A stretch of 64,000 nt of DNA from Bacteroidota bacterium (GTDB lineage Bacteria > Bacteroidota > Ignavibacteria > Ignavibacteriales > Melioribacteraceae): NCBI GenBank assembly GCA_023397505.1, contig JAEWUC010000005.1, forward strand, positions 558,001 to 622,000. Reading direction: 5' to 3'. Shown here piece after piece: positions 44,377 to 53,038 of the stretch; position 1 is the first letter of the stretch, and each line of letters starts with the position of its first letter. Both the position numbers and the translations under genes were made by a program. A model generated the notes under the pieces. That model ran no database searches. It saw nothing but the letters and a program-made list of their open reading frames with translations, and was not told where the DNA came from.

Positions 44377-46632
44377 TTAAATTCCACCGGCTCTTACATT
44401 ATCATTTAAGTATCTTGTTAAAAGATTAAACAAATGCGTGGTTGTATTTTCTCCTTCGTAAATGCCGTGACTCCTGTTCGGGTATGCCATCATTGTAAAA
44501 TGTTTATTGTGCTTTATTAATTCATTAATAACAACTTCACTGTTTTGGTAATGAACATTATCATCGCCCGTGCCGTGAACAATTAAAAGATTTCCTTTAA
44601 GCTGATGTGCAAAAGTAACCGGTGAACCTTTAACATAAATCGAATCGTTTTCAGGCAGAAGACCCATATACCTTTCCTGGTAAATTGTATCATAAAGTTT
44701 TTCATCTCCAACCGGTGCTACGGACAGACCTGTTTTGTAAATATCGGGATAGCGGAACATTAAGTTAAGAGTCATCGAACCGCCGCCGCTCCAACCCCAA
44801 ACGGCTATTCTTCCGGGATCAATAAAATTATACTTTTTAATAATAGCTTCGGCAGCTTTTGCTTGATCGCTTGAATTCAATATTCCGATTTTTTCATATA
44901 TACATTTTCTAAATTCGCGCCCGCGCGGTGCAGGTGTTCCCCGGTTATCAACGCTAATAACAATATAACCTTGCTGTGTAAGCATTTGATGCCATAAATA
45001 TTGTGAACCGCCCCATCTATTCAAAACTGTTTGCGATGCAGGTTCACTATAAACAAGGAACAGCACAGGGTATTTTTTTGATGAATCAAAATTGTACGGC
45101 TTCATCATCCAGCAATCGAGTTCTAAATTTTCTTCAACAGCAATTCTGAAAAATTCAGTAGGAAATTTTTTGATAGCTTCAACATTCTCAATTAGTTTTT
45201 TATTCTCAATTACCGTACGGATAATTTCATGCGAAGGAAGTTTAATAAGCCCCGTAATCGACGGGGTGTTAAAAGTTGAATAATTATGAAAAGCATAATT
45301 GGCGCTTTCGGATATTTGATATCTATGTGTTCCGATTTGATTTTTAGGGGAAACAAGTTCATGCTTTCCACTTCCGTCCATTGCAGCGCGGTAAAGGTAT
45401 CGTTCGGTCGGATTTTCGGGCGACGCTATAAAATAAATCCATCCGTCATTTTCATCAATCGATTCTATACTAATTACATCATAATTTCCGGGTGTTAACT
45501 TTTTAATGTCTTTCCCATCACGGGATATCAAATAAATATGGCGCCATCCGTCGCGTTCGCTTGTCCATAAAAATTCTTTTCCTTCATTAAACCATTTGAA
45601 ATCATCCGTAACATCAATCCACGCTTCATCCTTTTCCGTATAAATTATTTTTATTTCGCCGGTTTTGGCGTTGCCGATAATTATATCAAGATTATTTTGT
45701 TTCCGGTTTAATTTCTGGAAAACGATTTCGTCGGAATTTTCCGCCCATTCCATCCTTGCTATATAATTGCTGCGGGAATCGCCCGGCACCTTCATCCAAA
45801 CAGTTTGACCTCCTTTAGCATTCACAACGCCAACTTTACATGCGGAATTAGTAGTTCCAACTTTGGGATATTGAACCGGGATTACTTTCGAATATAAAGA
45901 ATCGGTATTATTGATCATGAAGAAATCATTTACGCCGTTTGCGTCCAACTGCCAATATGCAATCGATTTACTGTCGGGACTCCATCTGAATCCGTCGCGG
46001 CAATCGAGTTCTTCTTCATAAACCCAATCAAATGTTCCGTTAATAATTTTTGTTGAGTCGTCGAAAGTAAGTTGTGTAATTTCTCCGTTTGATAGTTCCT
46101 CAACAAAAATATTATGCTCGCGCACGTAGGCGACTTTTTCGTTATCGGGAGAAAATTTTGCAAACATAAGTGTTGAAGGTTTTGCATCTCCGCCGAGTTT
46201 TTGAATTTTGTTTGTTGATAAATCGAGAACATAATAATCGCCGCGCGTATTATAACGCCACACACGCGACGTGTTTGTAAATATCATTAATTTGTTTTTA
46301 TCATAAGACCACGAATAATCATTAATAGCAACCGGCTTATCCTTTCCTTCCGGGATCAATAATTTTGCAGAAACCATAACTTCTCTATTGCCTGTTTCGG
46401 TTTCGTATTTTATAATTTCCCTCGAACCCGGAATATCTTTCGATGCTTCAACCGTGGTGTAAAATTTTCCATCTTCAATAAAACGCACAGGTCCGAAACG
46501 TTCACCGGAAAAATCCGTACTGTTGAATATTCTATCTATTGTTAATAAGGATTTGTCTTCTGTTTGAGCAGATAATCCAATTACAAATACAAAAAAGAAT
46601 AATAGAAGAAATTTGTTTTTAATGGGCTGCAT
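44377..46632 (-). CDS. DPP-IV-like S9 peptidase
   Basis: 751 residues with a Sec signal ending LSAQ. An N-terminal eight-bladed propeller holds the double-Glu region YEEELDCRDGFRWSPD that anchors the substrate amino terminus in DPP-IV. The C-terminal hydrolase has the Ser in GWSGGGSMTLN, Asp in GTGDDNVHYQN and His in NRSHGIY. It would remove N-terminal dipeptides, usually X-Pro or X-Ala. The usual GWSYGG is GWSGGG here. Probably periplasmic. Confidence 0.93.
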   Translation of the reverse strand: MQPIKNKFLLLFFFVFVIGLSAQTEDKSLLTIDRIFNSTDFSGERFGPVRFIEDGKFYTTVEASKDIPGSREIIKYETETGNREVMVSAKLLIPEGKDKPVAINDYSWSYDKNKLMIFTNTSRVWRYNTRGDYYVLDLSTNKIQKLGGDAKPSTLMFAKFSPDNEKVAYVREHNIFVEELSNGEITQLTFDDSTKIINGTFDWVYEEELDCRDGFRWSPDSKSIAYWQLDANGVNDFFMINNTDSLYSKVIPVQYPKVGTTNSACKVGVVNAKGGQTVWMKVPGDSRSNYIARMEWAENSDEIVFQKLNRKQNNLDIIIGNAKTGEIKIIYTEKDEAWIDVTDDFKWFNEGKEFLWTSERDGWRHIYLISRDGKDIKKLTPGNYDVISIESIDENDGWIYFIASPENPTERYLYRAAMDGSGKHELVSPKNQIGTHRYQISESANYAFHNYSTFNTPSITGLIKLPSHEIIRTVIENKKLIENVEAIKKFPTEFFRIAVEENLELDCWMMKPYNFDSSKKYPVLFLVYSEPASQTVLNRWGGSQYLWHQMLTQQGYIVISVDNRGTPAPRGREFRKCIYEKIGILNSSDQAKAAEAIIKKYNFIDPGRIAVWGWSGGGSMTLNLMFRYPDIYKTGLSVAPVGDEKLYDTIYQERYMGLLPENDSIYVKGSPVTFAHQLKGNLLIVHGTGDDNVHYQNSEVVINELIKHNKHFTMMAYPNRSHGIYEGENTTTHLFNLLTRYLNDNVRAGGI

Positions 46633-46696
46633 TTTCCCCCCGATTATTATTTTAGGAAAGTATTTTGATTAGTATAATTGCAAATAAAAAAATCAG

Positions 46697-46768
46697 TACC
46701 CCCGACAGGAATCGAACCTGTACTTCGAGCTCCGGAGGCTCGCGTTCTATCCATTGAACCACGGGGGC
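46697..46768 (-). tRNA. tRNA-Arg (anticodon CCG)
   Basis: On the minus strand the sequence folds into a full cloverleaf. The acceptor stem is GCCCCCG paired with CGGGGGT, the anticodon loop is CTCCGGA (anticodon CCG, reading CGG), and the T arm is CAGG-TTCGATT-CCTG. CCA is not encoded. The gene is between the S9 peptidase and the acidic protein gene. Confidence 0.95.
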
Positions 46769-46932
46769 GAATAAAAAATTATTTTTAATCAAATCGTTCG
46801 AAAGATAGTAATAAATTTTTTTTTATTCTTCCAACTTGAAAAAGTTAAAAATTGCGAGATGATTTTCGGGTTATTTACTTTTGAAAGTTTTTACTAATTT
46901 ATCGGCGTTAATATTTTGAAAGGAGTTTAGTT

Positions 46933-47448
46933 GTGTCTGCAGTAATGAGAAAAGCCGTGACCGAAATAATTGCAAAGTTGAAAAAACTTCCGGAACCCGG
47001 TAAAAAAACCGGATCCTTCTGGGATTTTATGAGAAGCAAATTAATGGAAGAGGGCGAGTGGGAACAAAAGCATATAAAAGTAATTGAAAAGGAAATTGAG
47101 AATTATTTATCTAAAGTTGATAAAAAAACTATAACCGAACTTTGGAGAGCTACACCCGCCGGCGAAGAGAAATACGACGACGAAATTAAAGTTGACGAGA
47201 AAGAAATGAAAACCGATATAGTCGATGAGATGATCGGTCAAGTTATGGATAGAATGGATGAAAATTATTCTTCGCGAGATTCATTATTTCCTCCATCGGC
47301 CGAAGCATATGTAGCAAGTGAGAAAAAGACCGATGAAGATAGCGCAGAAGATGAATTAGAGCCTGATAACCTCACCGATGAAGAAATAGATCTGGACGAA
47401 GATATTTTTAACGAAGATGCTGACGAAGATGACGAATATAAATTTTAG
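46933..47448 (+). CDS. Acidic hypothetical protein
   Basis: 171 residues starting at GTG 46933, with AGGAG a few bases before. The N-terminal 70 residues are mixed-charge helices (RKAVTEIIAKLKKLPEPGKK, FWDFMRSKLMEEG). The C-terminal third is strongly acidic, ending DEDIFNEDADEDDEYKF. No signal peptide or known family. The acidic tail is typical of proteins that bind nucleic-acid-binding partners or act as chaperones, but that is only a hint. Confidence 0.7.
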   Translation: MSAVMRKAVTEIIAKLKKLPEPGKKTGSFWDFMRSKLMEEGEWEQKHIKVIEKEIENYLSKVDKKTITELWRATPAGEEKYDDEIKVDEKEMKTDIVDEMIGQVMDRMDENYSSRDSLFPPSAEAYVASEKKTDEDSAEDELEPDNLTDEEIDLDEDIFNEDADEDDEYKF

Positions 47449-47860
47449 TAAAATATTTTTATTCATCCTTTTTGTTTTAGTATCACGTTCGTCTGCACAA
47501 ACTAAAACGGAGCTTGATACACTCAACACTTTTCAATTATCAATTCCGTCGGAAATTCTTGAATATAATCTTAACGATAATTTTTATTTAAACCGCATTA
47601 ACAGCAACTTGTTTAATAATCCTGCCTTTCAAGATTCAACATCGGTATGGCTGCAGGCAAGAATGATGGCGGGAAGTTTCATCAACATGCAGGATGGCTT
47701 TGAAAATACTGCCGAAAAAATGACAAGCCCAATGCTTAGCAGCTATTACGATTCCCAGAAACTTGCTACATTAAAAGCTATTCTTGGTTCGGTTCAGGTC
47801 GGCGCCGTTGCATATCTCGCCTATAAACACATAAAGAAATACGGATTCTTGAAAAAATAA
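47429..47860 (+). CDS. Exported hypothetical protein overlapping its neighbour
   Basis: 143 residues from ATG 47429; the frame overlaps the last 20 bases of the acidic gene in another frame. A Sec signal (FLFILFVLVSRSSAQ) precedes a mature part without recognised motifs; a C-terminal hydrophobic GSVQVGAVAYLAYKHIKK may span the membrane. A start at 47417 is possible. The overlap implies translational coupling with the acidic protein. Confidence 0.65.
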   Translation: MTNINFSKIFLFILFVLVSRSSAQTKTELDTLNTFQLSIPSEILEYNLNDNFYLNRINSNLFNNPAFQDSTSVWLQARMMAGSFINMQDGFENTAEKMTSPMLSSYYDSQKLATLKAILGSVQVGAVAYLAYKHIKKYGFLKK

Positions 47861-47951
47861 ATTTTTTCTAATGCTTCCCTTAATGTAACTTTCTGTTAAA
47901 CTACAAAGTCTAAATCAACGGTTAAATTTCAATAAATATAGCGGACGAAAT

Positions 47952-49007
47952 ATGAAAAAGCTGCTTTTTTTAATTGGTTTAATTTTTATTTATTCTTCAA
48001 CATACGCACAAGATGAAATAGAAATATCGGAAGAAGATTCAAGTGAAGTTTATTGCTCTTATTCAAGTTTGGATTTGGGAAAGAATAAAACGGGAATAAG
48101 TTTTGGAAATTCACCCCGCTGGAACGGAATCCGTTTTAATTTTTCCGACTGCGGCATTAAAGAAATCAACGGCATCAATATTACGTTATGGAAGCCTGAA
48201 GAAAATTCAGGTTCTAAAATTAAGGGTATTGCTTTTGGATTTGCACCATTTGCCGATCGCATTCAAGGCGTTTCATTCGGAATTCTCGCCAGTGTTGCCG
48301 GCGAGTCTATTCAAGGAATTAACATTGGCGGCTTAGCGGTTGTATCGGGCGGCAATGCCGATGGAATTAATTTCGGCGGACTTGCTGCCGTAGCCCAAAA
48401 TGATTTTATGGGTTTGAATTTTGGTGGTCTTGCGGTAGTTTCTCAGGGAGACATGAAAGGAATGAATGCTGGCGGACTCGCATTGGTTGCGCAAGGAGAT
48501 CAGATTGGAATTAATTATGGAGGACTTGCTTGTGTTGCCCAAGGAAATATGAAGGGTCTTAATGTGGGAGGACTTGCATTAGTTTCGCAAGGTGAAATGC
48601 TCGGTATTAATATTGGCGGACTTGCACTTGTTTCTCAAAAAGATATCAGGGGAATTAATTTCGGAGGTCTCGCGGTTGTTAGTCAAGGAGATATTTATGG
48701 ATTAAGTCAGGCATTGCTTGCTGTCATTAGTCAAAAGACTATTAAAGGGATGAACATTGTTGGATACAAGACAGAAGCCGATGAATTCAAAGGAATTAAT
48801 ATTACTGCATGTTGGACTAAAGTTAATATAATGAGAGGCGCTTCGATTTCTGCATATAATAAAATCGATGAACAACACGGATTATCAATAGGCATTTTAA
48901 ATGTTGCCGAAGAGTTGCATGGCTTTCAAATCGGTTTAATTAACATTGCAAAAAATAACGAAGGTATAGCAAAAGTACTTCCGTTTTTCAATGCAAATTT
49001 TGAATAA
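47952..49007 (+). CDS. Surface protein with 16-residue tandem repeats
   Basis: 351 residues with a Sec signal ending TYAQ. From residue 106 to 265 a 16-residue unit repeats about ten times; a Gly starts each unit at 106, 122, 138, 154, 170, 186, 202, 218, 234 and 250. The consensus is G-I-N-x-G-G-L-A-x-V-S-Q-G-D-x-x. Such regular repeats should form a beta-solenoid. The C-terminus keeps related GFQIGLINIA units. It recalls the repeat-containing surface proteins of Leptospira (LA_2272 type). Function unknown. Confidence 0.8.
   Translation: MKKLLFLIGLIFIYSSTYAQDEIEISEEDSSEVYCSYSSLDLGKNKTGISFGNSPRWNGIRFNFSDCGIKEINGINITLWKPEENSGSKIKGIAFGFAPFADRIQGVSFGILASVAGESIQGINIGGLAVVSGGNADGINFGGLAAVAQNDFMGLNFGGLAVVSQGDMKGMNAGGLALVAQGDQIGINYGGLACVAQGNMKGLNVGGLALVSQGEMLGINIGGLALVSQKDIRGINFGGLAVVSQGDIYGLSQALLAVISQKTIKGMNIVGYKTEADEFKGINITACWTKVNIMRGASISAYNKIDEQHGLSIGILNVAEELHGFQIGLINIAKNNEGIAKVLPFFNANFE
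48267..48746 (+). repeat. 48-base coding tandem repeats
   Basis: Ten 48-base units that encode the 16-residue repeat of the surface protein. Units are diverged at the DNA level, so this is an old protein-level repeat, not a recent expansion. Confidence 0.75.
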
Positions 49008-49028
49008 TATTCCCAAAAATTTAGAACC

Positions 49029-49058
49029 AAAAGCCCGGTTATAATAAACCGGGCTTTT
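49029..49058. terminator. Intrinsic terminator, both strands
   Basis: AAAAGCCCGGTT (49029-49040) pairs with AACCGGGCTTTT (49047-49058) across ATAATA. GC-rich stem with A and T runs on either side, so it can terminate both the repeat-protein gene and the convergent DUF1579 gene. Confidence 0.9.
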
Positions 49059-49074
49059 ATTTGTTTACAAAATT

Positions 49075-49641
49075 TTATTTCCTGGTATAAACACCTTCCA
49101 TACTTTTAAATTCTTTTCCTTCAACCACAGTGTACATTTCCATTATAATTTTGTTTGGGTCGCCGACATTAACAATTTGTTTTACCGGAACTTCTTTTTT
49201 CTGCAACGGGTCAACCATCATTCCGGTATATGTAACTGATTTGGTTGTATTGTCGTAAGTTCCCTTCATAGTCATCATACCTGTTCCGAAATTATCAACC
49301 CATGTGTAGTAAAACTGGTTTGTAGCTTTATCATATGCTTCCAAGCTAAAACCTTCGAACGGCATTCCCATATAGCTTCCAGTATAGGTCGATTTAAGAT
49401 ATCTGCCGCCGAGAAGCATTTCCATTTTACATTCACCCTCCGATTCAACTGGTTCGGTATCCAGCGCCATCCACATTTTGTTTACGGTTTTCCAGTCGCC
49501 TGCAAAAGATGCCATTGATTGATGAACTTCACCCGGCGTCATGTAGTCCATCCAAATTTTCATTTGTTCATCCTGCGCAAATGCAGGGAATGATATAATG
49601 AAAAAAGTAAATACAAACATTAATGCTTTTTTGATACTCAT
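49075..49641 (-). CDS. Exported DUF1579-family protein
   Basis: 188 residues with a Sec signal ending AFAQ. Family features: MASFAGDWKTVNKMWM, ECKMEMLLGGRYLKSTYTG and FYYTWVDNFGTGMMTMKG. The fold is likely a lipocalin-like barrel. Function not established. It is a single-gene unit with its own terminator. Confidence 0.82.
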   Translation of the reverse strand: MSIKKALMFVFTFFIISFPAFAQDEQMKIWMDYMTPGEVHQSMASFAGDWKTVNKMWMALDTEPVESEGECKMEMLLGGRYLKSTYTGSYMGMPFEGFSLEAYDKATNQFYYTWVDNFGTGMMTMKGTYDNTTKSVTYTGMMVDPLQKKEVPVKQIVNVGDPNKIIMEMYTVVEGKEFKSMEGVYTRK

Positions 49642-49744
49642 TGAAGCCCCCTTCTTGAGTTTTGTTGTTGACTCGAAAATAATTGATTTTGTTATATAGA
49701 AAAAGATTTTTTAATAATTTTTTATCAAATGCGATAGGCGCGTT

Positions 49745-51013
49745 TTATTTGACCGCTTTCAAGTTTGAGTTTAACATAGGTAAGAAAATCATTGCAGCTG
49801 TTAATAAACAAAAAACAAATGTCCCTGCCCATAAAATTTGTCCGCCGTAGATATCTAGAATTTCATTTCCAATCAATGGTCCAAACATCAGCGAAAAACT
49901 AAAAGTCATTTGAAAATATCCCATGTATTCGCCGCGTTTTTCAAGCGGTGCCATTTTCGAAACGTATGATGCTGTTGAAGGGAAAAATATCATTTCCCCA
50001 AAAGTCCAAATAATTACTGTAAGAATAATAAAAGATAAGTTTTGAAATAAAGCCATCGCGCCGAAACCGATACCGCATAACACGGCGCCGAGCGCAATTG
50101 CTTTGCGATCATCCCAATTGTTCATCGCATTATTGAGAGGAACTTCAATAAAAATTATTATGGTTGTATTTATTGTCATTATCATTCCATACAACGATTC
50201 CTTAAATCCAAGATCGCGGATTAAGTAAATCGGTATAGCTCCAAAATGCTGAAAGAAAACCATTGTAACAGGAAGAAGAGATAATAGAAACAATATGTAT
50301 CTCTTATCATCGAAAATACTTTTATGCTTTTCGCTTTGGGCTATATTTGGATTTTTGATATTAGATACTTGATTTTGGATACCAGATTGTTCAAATACAT
50401 TTGCGGTTTTCCCATTTTCAATGCCTCCCTTTATATTCTCATCTCTTTTCTTGAAATGGGATATCGATAAAAACACAGCCGCAAGAATTGAAGTAATTCC
50501 ATCTACATAAAACAGTAAATGAAAACTAATTGAAGAAAGAAATCCCCCGGCAACGGGACCTACGCTCATGCCAAGATTAATAGCCAATCTGTTCAGCGCA
50601 AAGGAAGTTTTAAGTTGATTTGGATCTGCTTCTGTTGAAAGCAAAGATAAATTTGCGGGGCGGAATGCCTCGCCGATAATCGACCAGAAAAATGTGTAAA
50701 CAAGTATGAAATAAAAATTTGTTATGAATGAATAACCAAATAACATAATTCCAGTTAGGAACAAAGAAGTTTTCATAACCCGCATTGCGCCTAGTTTATC
50801 CGAAAGCTTACCGATTATAGGCGCCGTAATTAAACCGCCGAGTCCGTAAAAAGTAATTACAATACCCGCTTCACCTGCACTCAAACCGATTTCTTTTATT
50901 AAATAAATTGCAAGAAAAGGAAGAACCATTGTGCCCGCTCGGTTTATCAACGTTGCGAACGCTAATATCCAAACATTGTGAGGAATATTTCTTAAACCAC
51001 GCCAGGGATTCAT
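49745..51013 (-). CDS. MFS transporter
   Basis: 422 residues, 12 membrane helices. The MFS motif A is GKLSDKLGAMRVM, between helices 2 and 3, and a matching short motif precedes helix 9. The central loop (about 190-232) has a long polar insertion (NVFEQSGIQNQVSNIKN...) with repetitive AATCAAAA-type codons. It resembles the drug/sugar efflux class; the substrate is unknown. No linked regulator. Start ATG 51013. Confidence 0.9.
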   Translation of the reverse strand: MNPWRGLRNIPHNVWILAFATLINRAGTMVLPFLAIYLIKEIGLSAGEAGIVITFYGLGGLITAPIIGKLSDKLGAMRVMKTSLFLTGIMLFGYSFITNFYFILVYTFFWSIIGEAFRPANLSLLSTEADPNQLKTSFALNRLAINLGMSVGPVAGGFLSSISFHLLFYVDGITSILAAVFLSISHFKKRDENIKGGIENGKTANVFEQSGIQNQVSNIKNPNIAQSEKHKSIFDDKRYILFLLSLLPVTMVFFQHFGAIPIYLIRDLGFKESLYGMIMTINTTIIIFIEVPLNNAMNNWDDRKAIALGAVLCGIGFGAMALFQNLSFIILTVIIWTFGEMIFFPSTASYVSKMAPLEKRGEYMGYFQMTFSFSLMFGPLIGNEILDIYGGQILWAGTFVFCLLTAAMIFLPMLNSNLKAVK

Positions 51014-51068
51014 TAAAATCGATAATTCATTTTTTATTAGTGCTGTATTTTCTTCTACGCAACATTAA

Positions 51069-51095
51069 TTGACCGCATCAACAAATCAATATAAT
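51069..51095 (+). promoter_or_regulatory. Possible sigma-70-like promoter
   Basis: TTGACC (51069-51074) and TATAAT (51090-51095) are separated by 15 bases, shorter than the usual 17. It is about 65 bases before the lipoprotein start. Spacing makes it uncertain. Confidence 0.35.
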
Positions 51096-51160
51096 TGATA
51101 TTACAAATATGATTCCAATTCATTAAGTTTTGATTGTAAATTTTGACGCAGAGGAGCAAT

Positions 51161-51604
51161 ATGAAGTTCATTAAATTATTTTTTATTCCGTTGTTTATCG
51201 CAGGATGTTCATCGGTTGTTTTAACAAACGCCGACTTCTCATGGCCTGTAGAAAATGTTTTAAAGGTTGACGAGAAAGGAAATATTTCCGAAGAAAGATA
51301 CACATTCAGCATAAATGTAAAACCGGTATTTCAAGAAGAGTTTGCAGATTCCAATCTTGCTTTGGGAAAAGAGATTAGAATCATCCGCGATAAAATCGGA
51401 TATTATTACATCACGGGAATGAATTTTAAAAATGTTTATTTGTTTATCCCCGTAGAAGGCGGAATGAAACTTGAAAATAAAATCGAGTTGTCTGAAACCG
51501 AAGTGCTTGCTTCGCCTGTGTTTAACCAAAAATCACCAAACATAGAATTACTCGACGGTACAAAAAAATTTCTTTTGAATCATAAAGGAATCGCGAGGAA
51601 CTAA
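51161..51604 (+). CDS. Small lipoprotein
   Basis: 147 residues. The lipobox is FIAGC in MKFIKLFFIPLFIAGCSS, and GAGGAG lies just before ATG 51161; an earlier in-frame start at 51143 is rejected. No known domain in the mature part. The next gene starts immediately after its stop codon, so the two are co-translated. Confidence 0.75.
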   Translation: MKFIKLFFIPLFIAGCSSVVLTNADFSWPVENVLKVDEKGNISEERYTFSINVKPVFQEEFADSNLALGKEIRIIRDKIGYYYITGMNFKNVYLFIPVEGGMKLENKIELSETEVLASPVFNQKSPNIELLDGTKKFLLNHKGIARN

Positions 51605-52858
51605 ATGAAAACGAGAATTATTCTTTTTGCAATGATTTCATTTTTTGCGTTGAATATTTACGCACAATCTGATTATGAAAAAACACAAAGCTTTAAGAAA
51701 CAATACAAACAGCTTGAAGAAGCTATTAAGAACGCTTCTTCGCTGGAAGAATGTAATGTGATTGAAGAAAATATTCTAAAATTAAAAAATGATTTTAGCG
51801 GCGATAAAAATTTGCTTGATAAAACGCTTTATCCCGACAATTTCGAGTTGTCTTTTTCTAAAATTGAAAAAGCAGTTGAAGTAAGAAAAGGTGATTTCAC
51901 CCAGATAGTAGAACTGACTTCGGAAGTTGGTACTCTTAAAACACAAGTTACCGAGTTAAGCCAAGAGAATCAGAATTTGATTGGACAGATAAAGCAATTG
52001 AATTTAAAAGCCGACAAAGACGCCGCAACAATTTCTTCACTTCAAAAATTAGTTGCACAATTGAAATCAAACATTCAACAACGCGATTTGCTCGTACGGG
52101 ATATTGTCGATAGTCTTCTGGCCGACTTTATTAAGACCCCTTCAACATTAAACGATGCCGAGAAGCAGGCATTTATCACAAAGATAGACAGCCGCAATTT
52201 ATTCTATAATATTCAAAGAACTATTGCCGATAATGTACAGTTCATGAAAGTAACACAGATGATGCCAGAAGATCTTTCCCAAATGAAAGAACAATACAAG
52301 GATTTTAATAAAGTCTGGAAACAGATCGGTCCAAAGCTTGGTGATGTGTACTTGGATAGAAAAGATAAATCCGGCGAAATAGCAAATATAGACGCAATGT
52401 TTTACGAATGGAACGCGCGCATTAACGAAGAGATGTGGGGACAAATAAATAAATTGTTCCGCGAAAAACAAATCTCAATTCTCCCTTTCAAAAGCGGCGA
52501 GCAATTTGTTAATAGTGTAACTTCTTTTGTAGATGATGAAATAAAAAATCTCGGTGTTAAGAGCAGCGACGAATCCGAGAAAACTTTTTTGGCATTTACC
52601 GACAGCGTTTATTTTAATATTGTACAGCCGACATGGATTCCGATTCTGATTGAAAATAACATGATGACCGAAGCGAATAAAGATTCGATTGAAGCAAGAA
52701 TTGGAACATGGAAAGAACAAGTTGCACCGTCCAGCGGATTTAATTGGATTTATATCGTACTCGGCACCGTAATTCTATTTTTAATCATTGTATTATTCTT
52801 TAAAGGCAGAAATAAACCGACAATACCAATGCCGCAACAAAATTCTTCCAACGAATAG
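51605..52858 (+). CDS. Exported coiled-coil protein with C-terminal membrane helix
   Basis: 417 residues. The Sec signal ends IYAQ. Residues about 95-165 are a coiled coil (SEVGTLKTQVTELSQENQNL). The C-terminus has a membrane helix (WIYIVLGTVILFLIIVLFF) with a short polar tail inside. It directly abuts the lipoprotein gene (TAA then ATG). Possibly a periplasmic scaffold. A hairpin follows at 52885. Confidence 0.75.
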   Translation: MKTRIILFAMISFFALNIYAQSDYEKTQSFKKQYKQLEEAIKNASSLEECNVIEENILKLKNDFSGDKNLLDKTLYPDNFELSFSKIEKAVEVRKGDFTQIVELTSEVGTLKTQVTELSQENQNLIGQIKQLNLKADKDAATISSLQKLVAQLKSNIQQRDLLVRDIVDSLLADFIKTPSTLNDAEKQAFITKIDSRNLFYNIQRTIADNVQFMKVTQMMPEDLSQMKEQYKDFNKVWKQIGPKLGDVYLDRKDKSGEIANIDAMFYEWNARINEEMWGQINKLFREKQISILPFKSGEQFVNSVTSFVDDEIKNLGVKSSDESEKTFLAFTDSVYFNIVQPTWIPILIENNMMTEANKDSIEARIGTWKEQVAPSSGFNWIYIVLGTVILFLIIVLFFKGRNKPTIPMPQQNSSNE

Positions 52859-52884
52859 ATTAAAAAAATATCCTTATTTTACTT

Positions 52885-52913
52885 AAGAACGGCTCACGGG
52901 TCGTTCTTTTTTT
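52885..52913 (+). terminator. Intrinsic terminator
   Basis: AAGAACG (52885-52891) pairs with CGTTCTT (52901-52907) and a T run follows. It ends the lipoprotein/coiled-coil operon. Confidence 0.65.
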
Positions 52914-53038
52914 ATATTTAAAAATTATCAAAGGACTTTATAACTTTTATCCATATGATTTTAATCAAACAACATTTTTTTAAGATGCTTCATAATTAAT
53001 TTTTCACCAAATTTCACCCGACAAACATAGAGGGTTTT

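Noticed and set aside
48267..48746. Regular 48-base repeats taken as a CRISPR array
   Set aside because: Units are contiguous, diverged, in frame and encode a 16-residue protein repeat; there are no spacers and no cas genes.
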